Part shown: one piece after another, positions 6,007 through 11,408 of the stretch | How positions within the stretch are numbered: position 1 is the stretch's first letter | Layout: each line of letters begins with the position of its first letter | From: AR5 sp035762565 | GTDB taxonomy: Bacteria > Methylomirabilota > Methylomirabilia > Rokubacteriales > CSP1-6 | NCBI GenBank assembly: GCA_035762565.1 | Contig: DASTOJ010000216.1 | Coordinates: forward strand, 1-11,408 | Length of the DNA stretch: 11,408 nt | Direction: 5' to 3' | The notes under the pieces: generated by a model | What the model saw: the letters and a program-made list of their open reading frames with translations, nothing else | Database searches by the model: none | What the model was told of the DNA's origin: nothing | Position numbers and translations under genes: made by a program

Positions 6007-7688
6007 TGAGCGAGCGGAGCGGCGGGCGGGTCGTCGTCGACCTGCTGAGGGCCGAGCAGGTCCGCTACATCTTCGGCATCGTGGGCGCGACGTTCCTGGA
6101 CGTCCTCGACGCGCTCTACGACGACCGCAGCATCGAGTACATCAACGTCCGCCATGAACAAGCGGCGGCGTTCATGGCCGACGGCCTCGCGCGCGTCACC
6201 GGACGGCCCGGCGTCTGCCTCGTGACAAGCGGTCCGGGGGCGACCAATCTCCTGACCGGGGTCGCCGCGGCGCACGTCGCCCATTCCCCCGTGATCTCGC
6301 TGGTCGGCGGCGTCGAGCGCGTCCACCAGGGCCGGGACGCGTTCCAGGACTACGACCTCGTTGGCATGTTCCGGCCGGTGACCAAGCTCGCCGTCCAGGT
6401 CAACCAGCCCGACCGCATCGCCGAGACCTTGCGGGCGGCGCTGCGCACGGCGATGAGCGGCCGGCGCGGGCCGGTCCTCGTGGAGATCCCGCGCGACGTG
6501 CTGAGCGCGCGCGTGCCCGCCACCGCCCCGCTGGCGCCCGAGCACTACCGGGTCACCCACCCGCCGGCCGCGCATCCCGAGTCGATCCGCGAGGGCACGC
6601 GGCTCGTGCGGCAGGCGCAGCGCCCGCTCCTGCTCGTGGGCGGCGGCGTCAACTGGGCCGCGGCCGGCGACCTGGTCGTGCGCCTGAGCGAGCAGTACGC
6701 GATCCCGATGATCACCGCCTACGGCCGCAACGACGCGGTGCCCAACGCCCATCCGCTCTACATCGGCCCGCTCGGCCGGGCCGGCTCTCCCGAGGCGGCG
6801 GCGGCCTGCCGCCGGGCCGATCTCCTGCTGGTCGTCGGCTCGCGCCTCGGCCACTTCACGACCCACTTCGACGACCGCTACATCACGCGGGAGACCTCGA
6901 TCGTGCAGATCGACGTGGACGGCCGCGACATCGGCCGCTACTACCCCGTGGCGGTCGGGATCCAGGCCGACGCCCGCGAGGCGTGCCAGGCGCTGCTCGA
7001 TGTGCTGGCTCGCGACGGCGCCAAGCCGGCCTCGCCCGACTGGCGCCGGGAGGTCGAGACGCTGCGCGCGCAGCGCCAGGCGCGCCTGGCGGCCGAGGCC
7101 GGCCTGACCGCGTCGCCCATCAAGCCCCAGCGGGTCTACGCCGAGTTGCGCCGCGCGCTGCCGCCCGACACGATCGTCGCGCTCGACGCCGGGGCCGCGC
7201 CCGCCTACGGCTACGACCGGCTACACTTCAGCCACCCGCGCACGTTTCTCACGCCGCTCGACCTCGGCGGCCTTGGCTTCGCCTTCCCGGCCGCGCTCGG
7301 GGCCAAGCTGGGCCGGCCGCAGGCGCCCGTGCTGGCCATCCACGGCGACGGCGGCTTTCTCATGAACGCCCAGGAGATCGAGACGGCGGTCCGCCACGAG
7401 ATCAACGTGGTCACGCTGGTCATGAACAACAACTGCTGGGGCTCGGAGAAGGCCTACCAGCGGGAGTTCTTCGGCGGGCGGTACATCGGCTGCGACATCG
7501 GCAACCCGCGCTACGACGCGTACGCCCGCCTGTTCGGCGCCGCGGGCTTCCACGTCGAGCACCCCGACCAGGTCGGCGACGCCGTGCGGGCGGCGTTCGG
7601 CGCAGGTAAACCCGCGATCGTCGAGATCCCCGTCGACCCCGACGAGCTGCCGACGCCCGTGGCCGCCATCAGGCGACCCGAGCCATGA
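6006..7688 (+). CDS. Thiamine diphosphate-dependent enzyme, acetolactate synthase large-subunit-like
   Basis: The 560-residue protein has the three ThDP-enzyme domains. The N-terminal pyrimidine-binding domain carries the activating E51 in NVRHEQAAAFMADGLARVTG and the conserved VTSGPGATNLL. The central domain (about 190-340) resembles the FAD/nucleotide domain of acetolactate synthase. The C-terminal diphosphate-binding domain carries the cofactor motif GDGGFLMNAQEIET...VMNNNCWG (GDG 447-449, NN 475-476). After the NN pair it reads WGSEKAYQREFFGGRYIG, which recalls the WGAEK-Q-F segment of sulfoacetaldehyde acetyltransferases more than classical acetolactate synthase. It should act on a 2-oxoacid or a 2-carbon donor; product specificity is unassigned. 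The length is normal and no key motif is missing. ATG 6006 overlaps the upstream stop by one base, and the stop overlaps the next start by four (ATGA), so translation is coupled. No small regulatory subunit gene is nearby, arguing against branched-chain biosynthesis. Confidence 0.9.
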   Translation: MSERSGGRVVVDLLRAEQVRYIFGIVGATFLDVLDALYDDRSIEYINVRHEQAAAFMADGLARVTGRPGVCLVTSGPGATNLLTGVAAAHVAHSPVISLVGGVERVHQGRDAFQDYDLVGMFRPVTKLAVQVNQPDRIAETLRAALRTAMSGRRGPVLVEIPRDVLSARVPATAPLAPEHYRVTHPPAAHPESIREGTRLVRQAQRPLLLVGGGVNWAAAGDLVVRLSEQYAIPMITAYGRNDAVPNAHPLYIGPLGRAGSPEAAAACRRADLLLVVGSRLGHFTTHFDDRYITRETSIVQIDVDGRDIGRYYPVAVGIQADAREACQALLDVLARDGAKPASPDWRREVETLRAQRQARLAAEAGLTASPIKPQRVYAELRRALPPDTIVALDAGAAPAYGYDRLHFSHPRTFLTPLDLGGLGFAFPAALGAKLGRPQAPVLAIHGDGGFLMNAQEIETAVRHEINVVTLVMNNNCWGSEKAYQREFFGGRYIGCDIGNPRYDAYARLFGAAGFHVEHPDQVGDAVRAAFGAGKPAIVEIPVDPDELPTPVAAIRRPEP

Positions 7689-9082
7689 GCGCGTCGGTCA
7701 CCGTCATCCACGACACGACGATCGTCACCGCCGACGAGGCCGGGACGATCCACTACGGGGCGGCGCTCGCCGTGGCGGGCGGCCACATCGCCGCTCTCGG
7801 CCCCACCGCCGACGTGCTCGCCCGCCATCCCGACGCCGAGCGGGTGGATGCTCACGGGCGCGCGGTCTTCCCGGGCCTTGCCAACGCCCACACGCACCTC
7901 TCCCGCGTGCTCGCCCGGGGCATCGACGAGGACCTCTCGCCCCCTCACACGCCGCCATTCACGGGGGGCCTGTCGCCGCTGCCGTCGCCGGCGCTCTCGC
8001 CCGGCGAGCAGCGCACGATGGTCCTGCTCGGCGCGCTCGAGGCGATCCGCAGCGGCACCACGCTGGTGCTCGAGGAGGGCGGCGGCATCGACGCCTACGC
8101 GGAGGCCCTCGCCGATACCGGCCTGCGACTGCTCCTGTGCGAACGCGCGTGGGATCGCGCCCGGGCCGGTATCGGCCAGACCGGCCCCTTCGAGGTGGAT
8201 CGCGCACTCGGCGACGCCGGACTCGAGCGCAGCGCCGCCCTGCACCGGCGCTGGGACGGCGCGGCCGGGGGCCGCGTGCGGACAGGACTGGCCGTGTGGG
8301 CACCCGACATGTGTTCTCCAGAGCTGCTCGGCCGCGCGCGCAAGCTGCAGGACGAGCTCGGTGTTCTCGCAACGGTGCACCTGAACCAGATCTGGGGCGA
8401 GGTCGCGGCCGTGCAGGAGCAGCGGGGCGTCCCGCCGACCGAGTACCTCGCGCGCGCGGGCTTCCTGTCGAGCCGTCTGGTCGCCGCCCATTGCCGCTGC
8501 ATGACGGCCGAGGAAGAGCGAACCCTCGGCGCCGCCGGCGCCGCGGTCGCGTTCAACTCCGCCATCGCCGCCCGCCGCGGGCTCTCGCCGCGTGTCACCG
8601 ATCTCGAGTGCCACGGTTGCCGCATCGCGCTCGGCACCGACAACATGGCCGAGGACATGGTCGACGTCATGCGCACCGCGCTGTTCATGGAGCGCGTCCG
8701 CCGCCAGGACGGCCGGCGGCCCACGCCCGAGGAGGTCCTCGTCTGGGCCACGCGCAATGGCTACCGCGCGCTCGGCGTCCCTGACGGCGGCTGGCTGGCG
8801 CCTGGCAACCGCGCCGATCTCATGGTGGTCGATCTCCGGAAGCCGCACCTGACCCCGGCCCTGCGCGTGGTCTCCGACTTCGTGCACAACGGCCAGGCGG
8901 GCGACGTCGAGGGCGTGATGGTGGACGGCCGCTGGATCATGCGCGGCCGGCGCGTCCTCACGCTGGACGAGCCGGCGATCGTCGCCGAGGCCGACCGCGT
9001 GGCGCGGGCGGCGTGGGGGCGGCTCTTCACCGAGCGCCCCGAGCTTCCCTGGCTCCCCGGTCTCGACGTCCGCCCTTCCTGA
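7685..9082 (+). CDS. Metal-dependent amidohydrolase, ATZ/TRZ (chlorohydrolase/deaminase) type
   Basis: The 465-residue TIM-barrel amidohydrolase has an N-terminal beta-sandwich part ending in the strand VFPGLANAHTHLSR. All expected metal and catalytic residues are visible: H69 and H71 (HTH), H232 (TVHLNQ), H269 (AAHC) and D319 (GTDNMAEDM). The C-terminal part contains the family segments ATRNGYRALGV, GWLAPGNRADLMVVDL and VMVDGRWIMRGRRVLT. This is the mononuclear pattern of the S-adenosylhomocysteine/methylthioadenosine deaminase, guanine deaminase and triazine hydrolase group, which remove an amino or other leaving group from C-N compounds. The substrate cannot be deduced. The ATG overlaps the stop of the ThDP gene by four bases. 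It is the last gene of the operon, and the next gene converges on it after 12 bases with no hairpin terminator in between. Confidence 0.92.
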   Translation: MSASVTVIHDTTIVTADEAGTIHYGAALAVAGGHIAALGPTADVLARHPDAERVDAHGRAVFPGLANAHTHLSRVLARGIDEDLSPPHTPPFTGGLSPLPSPALSPGEQRTMVLLGALEAIRSGTTLVLEEGGGIDAYAEALADTGLRLLLCERAWDRARAGIGQTGPFEVDRALGDAGLERSAALHRRWDGAAGGRVRTGLAVWAPDMCSPELLGRARKLQDELGVLATVHLNQIWGEVAAVQEQRGVPPTEYLARAGFLSSRLVAAHCRCMTAEEERTLGAAGAAVAFNSAIAARRGLSPRVTDLECHGCRIALGTDNMAEDMVDVMRTALFMERVRRQDGRRPTPEEVLVWATRNGYRALGVPDGGWLAPGNRADLMVVDLRKPHLTPALRVVSDFVHNGQAGDVEGVMVDGRWIMRGRRVLTLDEPAIVAEADRVARAAWGRLFTERPELPWLPGLDVRPS

Positions 9083-9094
9083 GGACCTCGCCTC

Positions 9095-9715
9095 CTACAG
9101 CCACCGCGCGAACCACTGGATCAGCGGGTCGAGCCCACGCGGCGCCAGCACCGCGGTCGCCACGAGACCCACGAGGGTGCCGCCGAGGTGGCCCTCGTGG
9201 CTCACGCCGTCGCGGCGCTTCTGGAGCATCAGCACGATCGAGACGATCGTGTAGCCGAGCATGAACACGGGTCCCGGAATGGGGATTGGCACCAGGATCA
9301 GCATGATGGACGTCGACGGGTCGAGCACGACGGCCGCCATGACGACGCCGAAGACGCTGCCGCTGGCACCGAGGCAGCGATAGGTCGGGTCGTTCTTGCG
9401 GAGCACGTAGACCACCAGGTCGGCGCCGAGCCCCGACACCGCGTAGATCAGCAGGAACCGGGCGGCGCCCAGGGCATTGACGACCGCGTCGGCGAACGAG
9501 AAGAGCGCCAGCATGTTGAAGACCAGGTGGAACGCGCCCGCGTGGGCGAAGTGGGAGAGGAGCAGGCCGAGGCGGTTCCGGCCCTGGGCCACCTGGTGGG
9601 GGACGAACAGGAACTTTTCGGCGTCCGGGCCGCCCGTGCGCAGCGCCCGAAAGCCGCGCAGGCTGACGGCGACGTTCACGGCGATGATGGCGAGCAGGAC
9701 GAGCATGGGGGCCAT
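9095..9715 (-). CDS. Rhomboid-family intramembrane serine protease
   Basis: The 206-residue integral membrane protein has about six hydrophobic segments (roughly 4-20, 48-77, 84-105, 118-131, 137-165, 178-194). Rhomboid hallmarks are present: HLVFN in TM2 (H63, N67), the catalytic serine in GASGSVFG (S118) and the catalytic histidine in HEGHLGG (H176). It cleaves transmembrane segments of membrane proteins within the bilayer. The length is that of a minimal six-helix bacterial rhomboid with no extra domains. Start ATG 9715 is used; an in-frame ATG at 9706 is equally possible, and neither has a clear ribosome site. It is divergent from the thiol dioxygenase gene and shares with it a 26-bp inverted-repeat region. 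It converges on the amidohydrolase. Its partner substrate is not evident from context. Confidence 0.93.
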   Translation of the reverse strand: MAPMLVLLAIIAVNVAVSLRGFRALRTGGPDAEKFLFVPHQVAQGRNRLGLLLSHFAHAGAFHLVFNMLALFSFADAVVNALGAARFLLIYAVSGLGADLVVYVLRKNDPTYRCLGASGSVFGVVMAAVVLDPSTSIMLILVPIPIPGPVFMLGYTIVSIVLMLQKRRDGVSHEGHLGGTLVGLVATAVLAPRGLDPLIQWFARWL

Positions 9716-9716
9716 T

Positions 9717-9740
9717 GTGCAGCCACGGCCCGTGGCGCAC
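9717..9740. repeat. Inverted repeat filling the divergent gap between rhomboid and thiol dioxygenase genes
   Basis: Arms GCCACGG (9722-9728) and CCGTGGC (9730-9736) face each other across one base. The symmetry extends with GTGC (9717-9720) and GCAC (9737-9740), interrupted by an unpaired A at 9721. Eleven base pairs per arm span all but the outermost base on each side of the 26-bp intergenic region. The two start codons (CAT 9713-9715 and ATG 9742-9744) lie symmetrically outside it. A dimeric repressor operator or a 5' hairpin are the simplest readings. Confidence 0.6.
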
Positions 9741-9741
9741 T

Positions 9742-10317
9742 ATGCGAATCGTGGCTGCCGGCGCGTACACCCTGGCGCAGTTCGTGACCGACCTCCGGGC
9801 CATCGCGGCCTCGACGCAGGACCCGGAGGAGATCGCCGGCCGCGTGCGGCCGCTGGCACGCGAGCTGGCGCTCGCCCGGACGTGGCTCCAGCCGGCGCAC
9901 TACGCCTGCGACCCCGAGCAGGGCTTCGGCGTGCACGTCCTCCACGAGGAGCCCGACCACACGCTGTTCGTGATCGCGGCGGCCTGGCTCCCCGGGCGTG
10001 GGGTGGCGCCGCACAACCACGGAACCTGGGCCGTCGTCGCCGGGGTCGACGGCGACGAGCGCAACACGTTCTGGAAACGGCTGGACGACGGCTCGCGGCC
10101 GGGTCACGCGCAGATCCGCCAGCAGGGTGAGAAAGTGTTCGGCCCGGGCGACGTCCTGACGCTGCTGCCCGGCGCGATCCACAGCGTCGGCAACGACACG
10201 GCGCAGGTCACGGTCTCGCTCCACGTGTACGGCTACAACCTGAATCTCGCGACCCGCTCGCAGTTCGACCCGCAGCGCGATCTCGAGCTGCCGGTCAGCC
10301 TGAAGCTGGCGCGCTGA
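9742..10317 (+). CDS. Cysteine dioxygenase-type (thiol dioxygenase) cupin
   Basis: The 191-residue cupin-fold protein matches the non-haem iron thiol dioxygenases. The 3-His iron site is H91 and H93 in APHNHGTWAVVAGVDGDERN, with H147 in PGAIHSVGN. The outer-sphere triad of these enzymes, Ser-x-His-x-Tyr, is seen exactly as SLHVY (S159, H161, Y163). They add both atoms of O2 to a thiol to form a sulfinic acid; substrates in bacteria include cysteine, 3-mercaptopropionate and other thiols. I cannot tell which from the visible residues: the cysteine-specific Arg60 position is not clearly occupied by Arg (the aligned stretch reads HYACD). The start ATG 9742 gives the family's usual length of about 190-200; an in-frame ATG 27 bases upstream would overlap the rhomboid start codon. 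No sulfinate-processing gene is adjacent. It is cytosolic and divergent from the rhomboid gene. Confidence 0.85.
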   Translation: MRIVAAGAYTLAQFVTDLRAIAASTQDPEEIAGRVRPLARELALARTWLQPAHYACDPEQGFGVHVLHEEPDHTLFVIAAAWLPGRGVAPHNHGTWAVVAGVDGDERNTFWKRLDDGSRPGHAQIRQQGEKVFGPGDVLTLLPGAIHSVGNDTAQVTVSLHVYGYNLNLATRSQFDPQRDLELPVSLKLAR

Positions 10318-10385
10318 ATCCGGAGCGCGATCCCGCGCCCCCCTGGCCGGCGGTCGATGGCAATGCGCTTGCAGACCGCTCGCTA

Positions 10386-10390
10386 GAGGA
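10386..10390 (+). promoter_or_regulatory. Ribosome binding site deciding a GTG start
   Basis: GAGGA ends seven bases before GTG 10398. The nearby ATG at 10390 is in another frame and stops after eight codons, so the GTG is preferred. Confidence 0.6.
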
Positions 10391-10397
10391 TGACGGT

Positions 10398-10697
10398 GTG
10401 GCTCATGTCGTGCTGATCTATCACAATTCGGCGCTCGAGCTACCGGATGGCCGCGTGTACATGGCGCAGGCTTGCGGGCGCGAGCGAGAAGACGGGACAT
10501 GGGAGGGATGGCTGGAGTTCATGCCTGACGACGGCCCGGTCGTCCTGCGCTCTCAGCGCGAGACAACGCAGCCGAACCTTGCCGCTCTCGAGTACTGGGC
10601 CACCGGGATAACCCCGGTGTATCGCAAGGGCGCGCTGGCGCGGACGCTGACACCGCCGCCGGCCGTCGTCGAGCCGCCGGTCCCGTTGCGGTCCTGA
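10398..10697 (+). CDS. Small conserved-looking protein of unknown function (99 aa)
   Basis: The GTG start is supported by GAGGA seven bases upstream. The core, residues 20-82, reads like a compact domain with a distinctive order: YMAQACGRER, TWEGWLEFMPDDG, LRSQRETTQPN, LEYWATGITPVYRKGAL. I recall similar WEGW-EF-P...RET-QPN...YWATG-PVY sequences in hypothetical proteins of diverse Gram-negative environmental bacteria, but I know no function. There is no signal peptide, membrane helix, cysteine pair or nucleotide motif. The C-terminal 17 residues are proline-rich and probably disordered. It is 80 bases downstream of the thiol dioxygenase gene on the same strand, so co-transcription is possible; that gap holds no clear promoter or terminator. 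It converges on the CoA-transferase gene after 42 bases with no visible terminator hairpin. The frame is open upstream into the previous gene, so a longer alternative-start product is conceivable. Confidence 0.75.
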   Translation: MAHVVLIYHNSALELPDGRVYMAQACGREREDGTWEGWLEFMPDDGPVVLRSQRETTQPNLAALEYWATGITPVYRKGALARTLTPPPAVVEPPVPLRS

Positions 10698-10739
10698 ACC
10701 CCTTCTCGGTGTAGGCCAAGGAACTCCAGTCGCCGCGCC

Positions 10740-11408
10740 TCAGATCGCGCGATCGGCGCGCAGCCGGGCGATCTCCGTCGCCGACATCCCGAGCAGGCCC
10801 GAGAGGATCTCGTCGGTATGGCGGCCCATCGCCGGGCCGGCGTGATCCACCCGCCCCGGCGTCAGCGACAGCTTCGGAACGACGCCCGGCTGCGCCAGCG
10901 TCCCCAGCCCCTCGGCGGGAACGTCGAGGATCATGTCGCGCGCGCGGAAGTGAGGGTCGGCGAAGATGTCGGCGATGCTCATGATCGGCGAGTGTGGGAT
11001 GTCGTGCGTGTGCAGGGCCTTCATCACATCGGCGAACGGGTGGGCCGCGAACCACCCCTCCGCCATCGCGAGGATCAGCGGGATGTGCTTGGGCCGCGCC
11101 TCTGCCGTGGCGAATCGCGGGTCCTTCGGCAGGTCGGGCTGGCCCAGCATCGCGCACACCCGCTCGAACAGGTGCTGGGCCGGCGCGGTGAACACGACCC
11201 AGTGGCCATCCTGCGTCTGGAACGCCCCACCCGGCCAGCCCGAGTGCTGCAAGCTGCCACGCTCGCGCACAAGGCCGCGGCGGCCGTAGGCGCTCGTCGT
11301 GTACTCCAGCACGCGGAACGCCGACTCGTAGAGTGCGGCGTCGATTCACTGCCCCTCGCCGGTGGCGTCGCGGTGCCGCAGCGCCGCCATCACGCCGAAG
11401 GCGGTGAA
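10740..11408 (-). pseudogene. CaiB/BaiF (class III) CoA-transferase, C-terminal part, interrupted by an in-frame TGA; N-terminus outside window
   Basis: From the right edge the minus strand reads FTAFGVMAALRHRDATGEGQ, then TGA (11348-11346), then IDAALYESAFRVLEYTT in the same frame. It continues without interruption to the C-terminus HTDEILSGLLGMSATEIARLRADRAI and the stop at 10742-10740. This is the class III CoA-transferase family (formyl-CoA transferase, CaiB, BaiF, racemases), which moves CoA between carboxylic acids. The TGA sits where relatives have GQ-x-ID/VD, commonly Trp or Val; one base (TGG to TGA) would explain it. The rest of the frame shows no decay, so a sequencing error, a recent nonsense mutation or readthrough are the alternatives. 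A product restarting at GTG 11312 would lack the catalytic aspartate, which lies further N-terminal and beyond the window. The gene converges with the small unknown gene. Confidence 0.85.

Noticed and set aside
10318..10397. Promoter in the 80-bp gap before the small unknown gene
   Set aside because: TTGCAG at 10369-10374 resembles a -35, but no -10 lies at an acceptable distance; nothing else is visible there.
11346..11348. Selenocysteine reading of the in-frame TGA
   Set aside because: The CoA-transferase family does not use a cysteine at this position and I see no convincing hairpin right after the codon; Trp-to-stop change or error is simpler.
6006..11408. Oxalate degradation pair (oxalyl-CoA decarboxylase plus formyl-CoA transferase)
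   Set aside because: The ThDP enzyme lacks the overall look of oxalyl-CoA decarboxylase, the CoA-transferase is 3 kb away on the other strand beyond unrelated genes, and it is interrupted.

Overview
The window is about 70% GC, densely packed with genes and entirely bacterial. It contains no rRNA or tRNA gene, CRISPR array, insertion sequence or phage gene that I can see. Gene content points to a soil or subsurface heterotroph: a periplasmic peptide-type binding protein, a class III CoA-transferase, a lactonase-like protein, a thiol dioxygenase and several metal- or ThDP-dependent catabolic enzymes. The style resembles Candidatus Rokubacteria / Methylomirabilota or a high-GC proteobacterium. 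That placement is an impression from protein style only; no marker gene is present.

Layout. (1) 1-161 (+): the tail of an open frame that reads as the N-terminal part of gamma-glutamyltransferase and stops abruptly, probably a broken gene. (2) 179-466 (+): a 95-residue single-pass membrane or exported protein with a strong ribosome binding site. (3) 4036 down to 450 (-): carboxymuconolactone decarboxylase/AhpD-like protein, family 5 extracellular solute-binding protein, class A beta-lactamase-fold serine hydrolase, and a maleate-isomerase/arylmalonate-decarboxylase-fold protein without any cysteine. The last two are coupled by a GTGA overlap. The first two each carry the same 15-bp promoter-like element just upstream. 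(4) 4101-9082 (+): a tight four-gene operon of SMP-30/gluconolactonase-like protein, D-2-hydroxyacid dehydrogenase, ThDP-dependent acetolactate-synthase-like enzyme and amidohydrolase, with junctions of 4 nt, TGATG and ATGA. (5) 9095-9715 (-) rhomboid protease and 9742-10317 (+) cysteine-dioxygenase-type thiol dioxygenase, divergent across 26 bp that is almost entirely an inverted repeat. (6) 10398-10697 (+): a small conserved-looking protein of unknown function. (7) 10740-11408 (-): C-terminal part of a CaiB/BaiF CoA-transferase interrupted by an in-frame TGA; its N-terminus lies outside the window.

How the genes may work together. The + operon can be read as a pathway: lactone opening (SMP-30 fold), oxidation of the 2-hydroxyacid (D-2-HDH), thiamine-dependent cleavage or transfer on the resulting 2-oxoacid (ThDP enzyme), with an amidohydrolase acting on a C-N bond of the same or a related substrate. 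The - unit looks like uptake plus hydrolysis (binding protein and serine hydrolase). The two units diverge from a 64-bp region in which two opposing extended -10-like elements occupy each other's -35 position, suggesting linked control. These pathway statements are inference; the family assignments are firmer.
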